DNA of 64,000 nt from assembly GCA_031216445.1 (NCBI GenBank), contig CM062210.1:7498501-7562500 (forward strand), written 5' to 3'. Position 1 is the first letter of the stretch. Each line of letters starts with the position of its first letter. This DNA comes from Lateolabrax maculatus. Taxonomy: Eukaryota > Chordata > Actinopteri > Acropomatiformes > Lateolabracidae. A program made the translations under genes and the position numbers. The notes under the pieces were generated by a model. It saw only the letters and a list, made by a program, of their open reading frames with translations. It did not search any database and was not told the DNA's origin. Positions 1 to 13,036 of the stretch are shown here, in pieces.

Positions 1-3000
1 ATTGTGTATTCCAGTGAATGATAGGGTGTTAATATGCAGAATGGGTACAGCATATGTCGATTTCCTTTCTATTATTCAGATGGCTGAGAAAGCATTTCTC
101 CATTAACTGCTTATCTCTCAAAAACACACAGAAAAGGGATGTTCTTTCCTCCCACAAAACCTCGATTTGATCTGTAGTTATATTATCCTTTGCCACCTAT
201 TTCTGACCAAACACCCTGGAGCCAGTGAAATCTTCTTATCAGCTCATCATATTTCTATTCTTATCCCAGTGACTGATGATGGCAACTTTGCAGATGGCTG
301 CATTTCTTTAGTGAACATAAGTTGTGTGTCTCTTTCTTTACCTTCGGTGCTGTTTGTGGAGTGGTCCAGAGGTGGTGGTTGGCCATAATAGTCTGGAGGT
401 ACCTCCACAGATGAGCCCCTGACCCAGTCAAAGCCATCGCCATCGGTGAGCTCGTACCAGCCACAAGAACCATCCTTAAAGTCACACTCAGAGGCTGAAC
501 GAGTTGAGAGAAAGGAAATTATTTAAATTCTGTTGAGAGTGAAAGTTCATTCTTGACTTTAGAAAACAGCAGTTGACACACCAATCTCACCTCAAGGTCC
601 CTCAGTAGCTGCCCTGAAGCTTTCGATCGCTGTTTCACTTTTCATTATTTTGTGGGATACCGATTTAAAGCTCCAGAAAAGCTACTGAAGGACGCTGTGA
701 TTGGATTGTTGTGTCAACTTCTGTTTCCAAGGTCATGAATACGTTTTCAATCTCAACTCTTAAATCAACATGGATGAGAAGTCGTTCAAGTGCCCAGAAA
801 AATTTAAGGTTGAATATGTAACAAACTCCATCTGCTGAGGAAGACTGTGTGATACGATGAAAAGCTGCAGAACACCAGCTAATAGAGTTGCAAAGTGCTG
901 TATTTTGGTATTTATGGGTCTTGATGGTCAGTTTTCCCAAAGAAAATGTTACGTAACTCACACTTCTACAGCTTGGAGGAACATGAAACATGCCCAGTTA
1001 AATCACCAGTCTAAAAATGCATTACAAAATATCTGGTTATTGTATTTGGCTTTGCCTCTATAGTAACAGTAGCTGAGGCTCATGTGTATTGTAGTATTTA
1101 GCCAGATGAGGGAAAAAAAAGTTCTTCAAAAAATAATTACAGCTGGTGGTCTAAACACAAACCTACTGTATAAGATCGTTACATTATCTAGGAGAGTCCC
1201 ATGTGTCTATGTTAAGTAACATTGAGGATATCATTTAAACAAAACTTTGAAATGAGAATACAAACTTCCTCCCACAGTGCAACTCTATGGACCTTGTGGT
1301 CAACTATTTAAATAAAGTTTTCACATTCTGTATAAACACACTGGATATAACTCATAAACTCACATTTCCAGCCTATACACTGACAAATCAAATTTAAAAA
1401 TAACAGGAAACTAGAAGGAACTGAACGTGTCCATTTTCATCATACTGGCAGATAAATATAAATCACCAAACTGCTCTCAGTCAAACATACAAATTGGATG
1501 TAGATTATTCGAATGTGTTACTTGGAAACAAGTTTCTTACGGCAGCCGGCTTCGTCTTCTCCATGGGGACAGTGTGGGGTGAAGTCACACACTTTCTTCT
1601 CCTCGATACACTTCCCAGTGCCACAAGCGAACCACGAGGGAGGGCAAACAGGAGGAGGGGGTACACTGCTTTCTGCCACGGGAGTCAAAAATGAAAGATC
1701 AATATAATCGACAATTTGGTAGAATTACAGCACTCAGCTGCAAGAGGCACTTTCATAACCGAGAGCTATCAAATCAGATGTAGACCCATCAGATATAACA
1801 GTCGATCACTGACTCCTATCATGTGATTTTATCATTAAAGAGCACTCATGGGAGATCATGGTGGATTAATATAAATGAGTTTAGCTGCGTCCAGTGAAAG
1901 TGAAGTACATGAGCTGTGCTACTGAAGATTAGATTCAACTGTGTAGTAATGAAGTAATGAATGAAGTTCAGATATTTTGATCAATAGTACGTCCAAGACC
2001 CCATCTCTTAAATAAACTCAATTTCATTCTTCTTATGAGGAGTATTGGAAAAATAAGTGAGTCACATTTTTAAACGCCTTTTGGCTGGCTATTGAAAATA
2101 AGTCTTTAAATTGTTGCTACGTTTGGATCTCTGTAGTTACTAACCTAAAAAATGAAAACAACTCCTAGTCTTTTAAAAGAGAAAAGCAATGGACATAATT
2201 TAAAAGAACATTTGCAGTTAATCTGGTTGATTAGACACCTGCATGTTTTTCCACTACAAAAGGAAAAAAGGTATCACAGGTTTGTAGGAGTTTCAAATCA
2301 GTTTTAATTGATTGTTTTGGCCACTTTGGAGGCACAACACTGCAATTATCCTCTTATAAAGTTGCTATGGCCAGAAATTTAGCAAGCAGCTGCCTATTTA
2401 CACATTCAGTAGAGAACAGAGCAACATTAGCATTCATTTGGAGACATGTTTCTGGTCAATGCAATTTAAGTTCTGTTTTAGCCTCCACAAACTCATGAGG
2501 GAAACATCTGGCTGCAACATCTGGCTCTTTAGCTGCTGAATGGTCCACTGTTCGCATGCTTGTTGCTGACTTTGTATATCTTCCATTTGGTGCCTTGCAG
2601 GTTGCTGTTGTGGTTGGAAACTAAAAATGTTCAACAATTTTCTAAATGGCTCATTAGTGAAGTAAATGTGTATGTCTAGACATTGGCAATCTTCAATCAA
2701 AGCTGTGAGATTCAACCAAAATAATAAAATCAAACTAAACTGATCTGAGAGATGCTTTGTAGAGCTGAGGGGAACTTGTGTTGTGCTTCTGTACCAACCC
2801 TGTCACCTAGAAATTACAATTTTAAAACAGAAAATATGTTTTGTAAGAAACAAAATGTCACCTGGATTACTTTTTCTATTAACAAAATGAGAAAATAACC
2901 CTAATCAACATATCTGGCAAGTTGCAAGTGTTTATACTAATAATTTATACCAATTTCTTTTAACTTGCAATGTAAGATCTGCTCGTACAGCATGGTTAAA

Positions 3001-6000
3001 CTGTTTTATGGTTATGTTCAGGCACTGGCAGCACTTGGTTATAGAGAAAGATCGTGGTCTTGGTTTAATACAGAAAAAGGTCTGCAGTGCAACAGGAACC
3101 ACAATCTTTCCCAAACCTTAACCAAAGTGCTTCTGTTGCCTTAACCCAACCACACACAGGACTCAGGATACAAACGGTACTCTGATGTCAAGGTCCTGCC
3201 CTTTGTACAGCCACCACGCAACTTAAAATGTAGAACTTCACCTGCTCCAAAAAAATATTGCCTGTAAACATAAGTCAGCTAGCGATTACGTTTATAACAT
3301 AATTGGGAAAACAAATTGTGCTAATTTATGTATAAAGTGACAGGGCACTTAATCTGAATTCACTGATGTTGTGAACCCATAATTCAGTACAACAAATTTA
3401 TTGGCTATGTAGTAAAGGATGGATAATAAAGAACATGGGACATCCTCTGTAAGTGACTGTAATGGCAGGTAGTTAGCAATATTAGATGTAAGCCACATAT
3501 CAAAACAATGTCCCTGTCTTCCCTCACATGTACAGATGGGTTATACTGATATATAATAACGCTTAGCCAGTGTAGTTAAGTGTTGTTGGTAGTTTAATGT
3601 GACATCCATTGGTTTCTTTCTCCAGTACTTGAGTGCACTATTGCTCAGTGTCAGGTTTAATGTTTTTTTATAAGATAACGCCAACACTGCTTTTTGAAGT
3701 CGGGAGCATTTCACAGATCTGTTGGGAGCAGAAGACAGATGGAAGCTAAGGGACCAAGTGCCAAGGTGACGCTGACCTGTCTCGTCCACTCAGACATGCT
3801 GAAGTAGGTCTGCTCACGGTCCGACAGACGCTTAAGTCTGTCAGACTCTTTATTTAACACACCCTACTCAACCTAAACCTGCACACCACAATGGGTAAAG
3901 AAACACGGGTGTACCACAAGTGCAATCAGTGATGGATGAGATAGCTTACATGAACCAACAGGAATTAATTGAGGCCTTATGTACCACAGGGGACATGCAG
4001 GAAATTTCAGCTTCATGGTTGGTTAAAAAGCAACTCGCTACTAACAAAAAAGATGCAATCTAGCCAGAATAAATTAGGTTAGACAGCATGCCTGCAGACC
4101 TTCCATGGTCATTAATGAATGAATGAGGAAGCAAGAATTATTATCTGATTTTTAGATTTAAACATCCACTAAAAATCCTTCTTTGCAAGCATCCTTGAAA
4201 AACCGTGGTGTTGTGGTTCAGATCATTGACATGTAACTCAAACCTGTGACATCAACGCTGCCTCTAGAGCAGCGCTGCCTCGCTCTACACTCTGGCCTTG
4301 ATGCTCCAATGGGGAAAGAAACAAGGCCACAGGTTGTAGCCCAAACAAGACAATCAATAAAGAAGGTTCAAGTTTTGTTTTACAGGCAGAGAGCAGGAGC
4401 ATCATCCTACATTGGATGAATAATAGCAGTTGTTAAGATGCTATAGTTTGTGCTTGCAGCTGAACTGCCCGTATATCACCAAGACAACGTGTTAAAATTA
4501 TGTCTAAAATGCCAAGTGGACGGTGCTTTCTCAAAGGCTCCCAGCCAAGATGTTCAGCTGGATCACATTCATCACTGAGGTGCAGGCTGTGCACTATAGC
4601 AGACATAAATAAACCCATAGATTGTGGCACTGACTGCGCTCCATATTCAGCGCAGTGAAATGTGTCGTAAGCACTATTTTAATGATTCAGTCATTCTGTT
4701 ATGAAGCCCATCCTGGATGCTTTAATGTCTTCCCCTGTTATCAGTATTCACAACAAGTTTGTGGTGGTCTGTTTATGTGCGGCGATATTTCAAAATGTCA
4801 AGGTCTGAACTTGTCCCGTCTGTGTAGTGCGGTGTTGATAATGGTAGCAGTACCAGGCGCAGTCACGCAGCCGGGACTGAAGGATAGGTCATCGATGCCC
4901 AGGACCTCAGAGGCTTCCATGTCAGCTGAAAGTTGCCCTCGGATCACCACCTGGTAGACACACAAAAAAAAGCCTTCAAGAAATCACAGTCACTTCTTTT
5001 TATTACCCCTCTACATGATCTGTTTGTGGTCTTGAATTCAGCACAGTGGACACTCAGCGTATTTTGGTAATATGTTGTTAAGAGGATTATGTGGCAATTG
5101 GGACTACAACTTTCATTTCGTTGTGCAATCCTGTGTTGCAGAATGACAAATGAGGGAACATTGTACCTTGTACCTTGTCCACTTACTGATGAGTCAAAGT
5201 GAAATTTAGGGGCTTTAAAAGGTTTAAACGATTGAAAATTGCTTATTTATTTAAAATATTGGCTTATTAGCATTAAACACAAAGTTCAGATGAAGTTAAT
5301 GGTATGTCATTAGTTTTGCAGGTATTTGGTCACTGGACAAATTGACAAATTTGACCTGATAATGGCTCTAAAGGAAAAGTAAGTGGATCACCAAAGTTAT
5401 TACAACTCATCCTGAGAAGGAGATCTCTTGACAATCCATCTGATAGTCGTTGAAATTGTTCAGTTAACTTGCAGACACATTGCCATCCCCAGAGAGCCAC
5501 AGTGCGAGCCAGCTAAAAAACATCCCATTTTCTCTGCTACATTGCTAATAATATCAACGCTGCACAGATCAAAGTCCACAGAAGAGCTTTATCTACACCA
5601 GTGGAGTTTTATAACCCATCATTTATGACTGATCTAAACAAATGGTGGGCTGCGTGATGGAAAAATGCACTCAATACATGCTTTTTATTGGTCATACATG
5701 TCAGCTGGTATTTCTTTTTTTCCCCCCAAAACTGGACTTTGAGGCCACAAAAGTAATACAGTGTATGGGATGTTAGCAATGAGTATACGTAACTGTTTAT
5801 TTAGTATTTCACAGCCAAACTGGTGTGTTTATCTGATCCATATAATGTACCCTCACTGAGTATTTTTATCCACACAGTCACTTAGTTACTGTCCGTAGAA
5901 GAAGCAGCTCTACAAAACACTCCTTACTCACATCATAGATGAGTTTTTGTTTCAAACGTCAGGCCAAAGGTTTATATATGCATATTACATTTGATATGCA

Positions 6001-8420
6001 CAAATCTTAATAAAGCTGTCCAAAGAAAGGTGTTTTTTTTACAACACAATTAGAGAAAACCCTGGTGTATCTAAGCAGGTGAAAAAGTGCAGATCGTTAA
6101 GCAAACTGGCGGAAATTGAAATCACCGTGGTAAATAAAAACCCAATTAACTCAACAGCATTTAAAACAGGAAGTAGATTAATGGAGGGGAAAGTGATTGT
6201 TGGCAGAGAGTTGACCTCTCTTTACCCCCGGCGCTGGTTCAGCCATGTTATGAAACTGAGCTGGCTATGGTCAATGACAGATGGTGAAGGCAGAGACGAG
6301 GGGGGGGGGGGCACACTGACATTGTCTGAGGACATAGGAAGGACACGAACAGCAGGTTTCATAGGACTCCAGATGGCCTCTGAAGGGTTCAGTTGGGTCA
6401 GTACCCCCTCACTGCACATAAATGGATCCGGTTGGGCTGCTCGTTTCTGCTGTGATGACTTTATCAGTTTCAAGGAAACCTATACTGTATAACTTACATG
6501 GTAGATCTTAAAACACAATAAAAATATCATCAAATATGTTTTGAGCAGCAGTCTTTCTACATCTTGCATATCATACTATAGCATAACATGGTATGCAGTA
6601 CAATATGGTATCGTTTAATAAGATCAATATGGAGACTGTACATCTTGATAAAAATTGTTATTTTGATTTAAACCTGCACTGATAGAAGCTATAACCTCAA
6701 TGTTAACATACTATAACATTTTAGGCTGATGTGGTGAGGTTCATAGCAAACAGTTGCTTATTTACACATCCAGAAAAGACAGAGCAACATTATCATTCAT
6801 TTAAGGTTGTGTTTTTGACCTAATGGATTTAAGTTCAATATTCAGTCACACAGCCATAGACCATAACATAACATGATGTATGTGAGAGAGATATTTTCAA
6901 TTTAGTATTCACATACTGCAATATTAAACGGCAAAATAAGACTCTATTATAGTAAACTGTGAATGTTACTGACCTGAAAACTTTGATTGCTGGAGAACTT
7001 AATCACTGTCTGCAGCCACATTTCCATCTGTGGTTGTGAGGAGTGGTTCCACACCTCCACGCTCTGACCCAGTGTTTGAGTCTGAACCAACACATGGAGA
7101 TCTCCATGTTTGGCTCCAACATAATGGTAGAAACTCATCTGTTGAATGAAAAGATGAGGAAGATATCACCAGCTGTCGTGAGGTTGTTGTTTCTCTGCAT
7201 GCCAAAGTTACCCAAACTGAGGATTTTGTTACCTGGCAAGTCTGACTGGGCAGGAAGACGGGACTGTTCAGGTCTGCTGTGGTTGTGTTTCCTCTTACAG
7301 GTGAAAGAGACAGGAAATGTGCTAAAGGAGAGCGAGAAGTGTGGGTGAAAAATATGAATAAAACAGGTACAGTGTAAAGTGAAGGGTTTGAATTCAAAAC
7401 GGCTTTACAATATGTCCCATAAATATCAGATGCTTCTACCTGATGTGTTTTTGGCGTGGTCATGTTTGAGTCCCGGGACCTCAGTTGTTCTGTTCCATCC
7501 AGAGAGGGTCTCCGAGATCTGGAACAGGTCACAGAATCCCTCCTCAAAGTCGCACCTCTTATATCTGGAGCCTTCAACAGAAAACACCCAGAAATACACA
7601 GTATTTTACCATTAATCCTTGCATTGGGACTAAGCTGTCGGTTCTAAGCACCATAAAGATTCATCAGCTCCGCAGAGCTCAGAAACTGCGAAAGAAAGTG
7701 GTTTATCATTTTAAATTCTTATTTGGCTTCATGGCCAAATGTGCAACAAGGGACTACAAGGAGTGTCTTGTATTTGAATTTACTTGACTTTTTTGGCTGC
7801 CATGCCCTTTGGGTATGCTGTGTCACCTTTAGACTGTTATTTCCATTCAGATCTGTATATTTGTGTTATATTTAAGAAATGCTTGCAATTACAAATATGT
7901 TTTTATTTTTATTTTTACAAACTTAAAAATCCATTAACGGAGAACATGATCAGCAGATGAAAATAATCATTAGTTGCAGTCCAATACAAGATGGATAAAA
8001 TATATTTAGCCAACTACAACAGTAACTTGCTGCTTTTACATTAATGCATGAGTAAAAAATGCTTTGAGTACTTTTACTTTCAATACTATAAGTACATTTT
8101 CCTGATTATACTTACATAATTTTACCTAAGTAACATTTTCAATGCAGGACTTTCACTTGTAATGGAGTATGTTGTGGTATTCGGATCTGAATACTTCCTC
8201 CACCACTGATTACTATACTGTATATTTTCCTGCTTTACTCACAGTCCTCCTCGTCGCTGCCATCTCCACAGTTGTCAGTGAAGTCGCACACGCAGTCCTC
8301 AGGCACACACAAGCCCTGGGAGCAGCTAAACTCCTGAGTCGAGCAGGCTGCGGCTGTCACAGGGGGAAACACCAGAGAGAAGGCCAGCGGCAGCCACGCC
8401 GGGCCCCGCAGCAACGTCAT
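1..8420 (-). CDS. mamdc4: MAM/LDLa membrane glycoprotein, mamdc4-like (5' part, 3' end beyond window)
   Basis: Inferred coding exons in transcript order: 8420-8239, 7564-7440, 7321-7233, 7138-6974, 4950-4854, 1672-1541, 494-342. Phases agree at every junction, giving about 314 residues so far. The start has a signal peptide (hydrophobic residues 8-24), then a compact cysteine-rich LDLa-like module with the acidic motif DNCGDGSDEEDC. A MAM domain follows, opening CDFEEGFCDLFQ and closing LGIDDLSFSPGC. Next is a second LDLa module (CPPSWFACGTGKCIEEKK then DFTPHCPHGEDEAGC), then the start of a second MAM domain (CDFKDGSCGWYEL). The order signal, LDLa, MAM, LDLa, MAM matches MAMDC4 (endotubin), a type I glycoprotein of apical endosomes in absorptive epithelia; MALRD1 is the main alternative. 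The remaining MAM repeats and membrane anchor should lie left of base 1. Donor and acceptor placement in exons 1 and 2 has small alternatives. Confidence 0.68.
495..1540 (-). other. intron of the mamdc4-like gene
   Basis: A stretch of about 1 kb between the second LDLa exon and the second MAM exon. I see no coding similarity, RNA gene or clear repeat in it. Confidence 0.6.
1673..4853 (-). other. intron of the mamdc4-like gene
   Basis: About 3.2 kb between the end of the first MAM domain and the second LDLa exon. It is AT-rich with no exon I can support; both flanking exons are phase 1, so no missing exon is required. Confidence 0.6.
4951..6973 (-). other. intron of the mamdc4-like gene, with a repeat copy and a G tract
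   Basis: About 2 kb interrupting the first MAM domain. It holds a dispersed-repeat copy near 5255-5465 (listed separately) and a run of 12 G at 6300-6311. The open frames here have no family resemblance. Confidence 0.55.
5255..5465 (+). repeat. dispersed teleost repeat, copy 1
   Basis: Contains landmarks shared with the copies at 17281-17640 and 55890-56285: GTCATTAGTTTTGCAGGTAT, then a segment like AAATTTGACCTGATAATGGC, then GATCACCAAAGTTATTACAA followed by an imperfect ATTCATCCT block. I associate this family with percomorph genomes but cannot name it. Confidence 0.6.
7980..8210 (+). repeat. dispersed teleost repeat ending CCTCCACCACTG
   Basis: Runs through TGAGTACTTTTACTTTCAAT, AATGCAGGACTTTCACTTGT and GGATCTGAATACTTCCTCC and ends in CACCACTG. 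The pattern (stepwise 'agtacttttacttaagtaa' sequence and a 'ccaccactg' end) recurs near 12420-12515, 19480-19830 and, inverted, 20475-20600. It lies in intron 1 of the mamdc4-like gene, within about 30 bp of the exon 1 donor. Confidence 0.65.
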
Positions 8421-8796
8421 CAGCCTGGCTGTTGTTTGTCCTCTAACTACAACACCTTCTCTTTACCTCCAAGTAAAAGCATTGTGTTACTAGGACGTGA
8501 GGAAGAACTTCTGTCGAGGTAGAGCGTTTCTTCACCGTGTACAGTTGACTTGGATCTTGGATTGATCCTGTACCTGTGTTGACGCTGACAGCATGTTGTA
8601 AATGGTAATAAATGGCTTTTATGGCTGTTACTCAATAATGTGACTTTGCTGGTTCGCGTGTTCCTGTATTTCCCATGGACCCAGGTCATGACAAGGAGAA
8701 AGGAAGTGTGAGGACATTTCGGGGGTTCTATCTTCTAGGTTTAAGATTACCTTTATAATAAGCAAGTGTTTAAATTATTCGAGTACTGGAGAGGGG

Positions 8797-9117
8797 TTAA
8801 AGGAACATTTGGGATCATGGGATTTCTTGCGGGAAAGTTAAATGAGTTGCTAGGATACCAGTCTCCCGTCTGTGTGGTGAATATGAAGCTGCCAGCAGTC
8901 TAAGTCTAAGCTTAGCTTAGCATAAAGACTGGAAGCCTGGTTCAGTCCAAACTTAACAAAATACATAAAACAGCACCTCTAAAGCTCAGTAATTAACACA
9001 TTATATTTTGCTAGTTTAAGCTGCACAAAAGCTAAAGTGAAAATAAATCTTCTCACCTAACTCTCGGAAAGTAAGAAAATATGCATAATTTCCCCAAATG
9101 TCAAACTATTCCTTTAA
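8797..9117. mobile_element. MITE-like element with inverted ends and TTAA borders
   Basis: A 321 bp segment starting TTAAAGGAACATTTGGG and ending CCCCAAATGTCAAACTATTC then CTTTAA. The right end reverse-complemented reads TTAAAGGAATAGTTTGACAT, so the ends form an imperfect inverted repeat, each bounded by TTAA. The interior includes TTAGCTTAGCATAAAGACTG and CAGCACCTCTAAAGCTCA, which I recognise from a common percomorph short element. It has no coding capacity. TTAA at both ends is the target-site signature of piggyBac-type elements, but here it could simply be part of the terminal repeat. Possible fragments: 53051-53100, 53190-53211 and 60164-60180. Confidence 0.65.
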
Positions 9118-9289
9118 GACGAGGATTTGGGATTAAGTCTGGCATTAAATTTAAATTAGGCTACGATTTCAATTAGGTATACCGGAGAGGTTTAAAGTAG
9201 GGAACAGTGAATGCAGCATGTCATTAAATATCCTTGCAGCTTTATAAATCAAAGGGACACAACAGTCCACGGCAGCTGTGTGAGGCTGT

Positions 9290-9420
9290 ATTTGGGCACA
9301 GCGGATACCTTAGATAAATGTTAACACCAGCACGCTGACATGCAGCTGTTTAGCAGGTATGTTTCCCATGTTCACCATGTGAGTTCAGCATGCTAAAATT
9401 AGCAAATAAACAGCATGCAA
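9290..9420 (+). repeat. fragment of a dispersed repeat
   Basis: Contains AACACCAGCACGCTGACATG and TTCAGCATGCTAAAATTAGC, which resembles what precedes the 'GTCATTAGTTTTG' repeat family in other fish. Only this 5' part is present here. Confidence 0.4.
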
Positions 9421-10324
9421 GTATTTACATTTTTATCCTTGACCACTGGACAAAATAACCTCTGCTTATAACACATAATTTAATTGCAAAACTCTCCCCG
9501 TATGTACTACTGGAAACTGTGAAGAGCCAACGAGATAAAATATATTAGTTCTACCTAATTACAAATTGGTGGATTGAACATACAACAAGGGAGAGAAGAG
9601 CTGAGGCTGGGAATATTAACTGCTATGAGAAGATCATTAACTGTGTCGAACAGGGCTCAGCCCCACTCTATAGTGAGCCATAATTTCATTTCACAGCAAT
9701 CAATAAAAGACGGGACCTTAAAACAGGCGAGCTGCAAGCCAGTACAAGAGCTGCCGCAGTTCAAATGAAATTAACCTTGAGAGAAAAAGACGAGCTCGAC
9801 GACTCCATGGGGGACGAGGGACCAGTGGAACAAGGAAAAGATCACGTCTGTACTGACCTCCATTGGCAGTGGTAGTGAGAGTGTATAGAGTGCAGCTGGC
9901 AGCGTGTTGAGACAGGGCCGCATGGTGCAAAGGGCCACAGGTTGAAATGTGACCAAAGCTCAATCAGTCACTTCGAATAACAGCGTCAGGAGGCAAACGT
10001 ACATGGGATGGAAAGCCACTTGAGGTCAAGACTAACAGACTAGTCATCTTATTCCAGTTTTAACATGTGACAGGAAGGTCGAAGGGGTAAAGAGCTGCAA
10101 CGTGGTCATGACTCATTAGCTGATCTCAACAAGGAGGGAGTCATCGAAACCTGCCAGCAAAGAGTCGAGCCAAGACGGCAGCACAAGGCGGACTACATTG
10201 TTCAGTAAATAAAGGTGGGAGTTAGAAATAAGTATTTTCATATAGGAACTTAATATTCAGTGCAGTAGGATATAAAACAGTTTATCACTGCAATGATGCT
10301 GGATTCAATTTAAATGTTGCATAA

Positions 10325-10420
10325 AGAATCAAATAAGATTCATCCTCTGGGAAACATGAATGTCCCTACCAAAGTAATGGATCAATCAACAGACAACATT
10401 GCCATCTACAAACCCACACA
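10325..10420 (+). repeat. fragment of the dispersed repeat (copy family of 17281-17640)
   Basis: Carries the family core ATTCATCCTCTGGGAAACAT followed by GAATGTCCCTACCAAAGTAA, then diverges. Confidence 0.5.
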
Positions 10421-12419
10421 ACTAGCATGGCTAAAAATGCAAATCTTCCCTCCTCAGCTCAGCTCACCTTGTTAATTTGAGACCACTCATGTATTTCCTT
10501 CCTCTTCTGTCTTACAGCTTATGAATTCTTAAGAACTCTTGTGATTCAATTCACCTTCATGAGCGAAACCGGGGTCAAAGCAAAGCTGCACATTAAGTGA
10601 CTTAAATAAGACAAATTTATCATTTATGTCCCAGGGGCTGGTGGGACCATTTATCAAAGACTTGAACTAATCTGTTTCACACACATAGTCTTGTACATAC
10701 AGTATTAAAACAAAGATTAAATCCTGTTCCCGTTTGTATCCAGACTGATTGTCTTTGCCACTCTGTTGATGTTTCATCTGAGTAATGGCAAGTGGGAGGT
10801 TACCTTCACACACCAGCAAATAACATACAATAGAAAAAATTTAGTTAAAAATCCCAAGTTTAAAGAGATACAGAATGATTGTGCTGAATAGAAAGCCAGG
10901 ATGTACAATAAATTCTGCCTGGTGTCATTTTGTAATGTAGAGATGAAACAAATAAGGTTATGCCCTGCTGTAGCAAAGACACTGACAGGCAAAAAGTGAA
11001 AACAATCAATGAAATCTCTGAGAATTTCAATTAAATACCGACATTATGGTCCCAGACATATTGCCATTCAGTAGCAATAGGAAAGCTGTTCTGTGTGTGA
11101 CTCCATTTTAAGAGGAAATGAACTCCTATGAGAGAAAAAGAAACCAAGTTAAGTTGCGTTGCCTCATCATTCGTCTTCATAATTGCTTTTTTTCCTACTC
11201 AGGCAACAGTTTGTTAATTAGAACATATTGACAGCGAAGAACATTTCCATCGCATTTTAAATGCAGCCAATCTGCTTTCACATTCTTACTCAAGCTGTGG
11301 TAATGTGCAGCACCTGTTCATCTTCCAGTCATTCACTGCTGAGTGAAGTCATCACAACAGCTGGAGTTTAATCTTAACAGTGTACGTGTAGGAGGTGCTT
11401 CACTCAGCACCTCCAATCAACACACTATATGAGAAGGAAGATCCTGCAGTGCTCTGTGACGTGTGACTGTGCACAAAGCAGCCTGCAAAGTGTTGAAAAA
11501 TGAGCAACATGAGAGGGATGGGACAGAAATCCAGACTGCATTAATCACTTATCTTATGTATCACATTTGCCAGATCCTTGTCCTGCCACAACGCTGCCAC
11601 CTGTGAGTATTTAAGGGACATACATACTCCGGAAAAAAGTCATACAGGGTTTACAGGAAGCCAATTAGCTTTTTTATAGCTGGAATGTGTCATCAGTCTT
11701 CAGATTCTAGTATCAAAAGTGAAATTACTCATAATGCAGGAAAATGGCCGTGTGACTGGGGAAAATAAGGGTCTGCGCGTTGGCCAATGCAATATTTACC
11801 CTCCAGAACTCCCAGTGGGACTGTACCTGCACCTTAGCTGCAGTGCTGTTGTTAACACTAGATTGCTACATGTTTCTGTAACAAACCTGGCTGGTAGCTG
11901 CACCTGTATGTTGATAAATGTATTTTGTTACAAGCACAAGTCTTTTTATCCATCTTTCAGTTCAAGCACTGCTCCACAGTGATTGGCTGCGTCCACAAAG
12001 GTCAGTGTTGCTCAGGTCAAAGAAATTTGAACTTTTCTGCCAACCCCTCTCCACACACGGAAAAGCTGTTTTTGTGAACATGCCTTTAAGATGTGAACAG
12101 ACAGAAGGTGCCAATGGACCAACTGTACGTTAGAAAGCTATGTAGCTATCAATGGACGCACCAACCCGCATGTCTGTTTGTGTTCAGCTCAGCCTCAGAC
12201 TGAAGTCAGAACTCACCAGAAACTCCAGCTCTTTCTGTTATTTCCCTCCGGTCTCTTTGCCTTTTCCTGTCGTCTCTGTACATTTATGAAGCAGATTCAT
12301 AAAGCTATGGGATAAAGTGGGAATTTTTAGGTTTAATCGAGCGTTTCCATTGACTTTACATGCAATCACGCTGCCTCTAAAATATAAAGTACAGTATGTC
12401 CTTCTGAAATATAGTTAGA

Positions 12420-12515
12420 ATATACTGTAGCTGAAATTACTCAAGTACAAGTACCTCAACTTTGTACAAGTGAAGTAATTTATTAAATAGAGTAATATTC
12501 CACCACTGTAATTAA
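12420..12515 (+). repeat. fragment of the 'ccaccactg' dispersed repeat
   Basis: Reads ACTCAAGTACAAGTACCTCA and ends ATTCCACCACTG, matching part of the family also at 7980-8210. Confidence 0.55.
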
Positions 12516-12949
12516 GAAACAAATCTGCCCTTTCAATAATTTACCTAATTACTAATTTACTTATTATGGAAATTGGTCCAGATCAGTATGACAGGTACTG
12601 TAAATGATGATAAAGTTTTCCAGAGCAAAGAAGCTGTCCTTATCTCTGTCTGGTCATTAGCTTTCAAAGTAAATCACCTGAATAATTACAGCTTGACTAA
12701 CGACTAACAGTAGGAGGATCAGGAGGAGAGGACAGGTTTTATGATGGTAATCCAGAATGATGCAAAACATAAAAATCTGACCTGAATTAACAGGCATTTC
12801 CTCCACTGTAAATTTTACCTTTAAATCTCCTTCACAAAACATTAAACTGATACTACAGTCTCAGCGTTATGTATTTTATTATGAAAAGTATGCTTCAGTT
12901 CTTTTTGATATTCAAGTGCTGCAACACCCAAATCCTTGACCATGACAGC

Positions 12950-12951
<2 letters not shown>

Positions 12952-13003
<52 letters not shown>

Positions 13004-13036
13004 TGTGTGTGTGTAGGTGTGTGTGTGAGAGAGAGT
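12952..13036 (+). repeat. GT/CA microsatellite
   Basis: A near-perfect TG dinucleotide run with one TT interruption around 13001 and an AGG interruption around 13015, passing into a short GA run at the 3' side. Open frames of repeated His-Thr on the minus strand are artefacts of this repeat. Confidence 0.95.

Noticed and set aside
6079..6492. 137-codon plus-strand frame
   Set aside because: No recognisable domain, contains the G homopolymer, and lies in an intron of the mamdc4-like gene.
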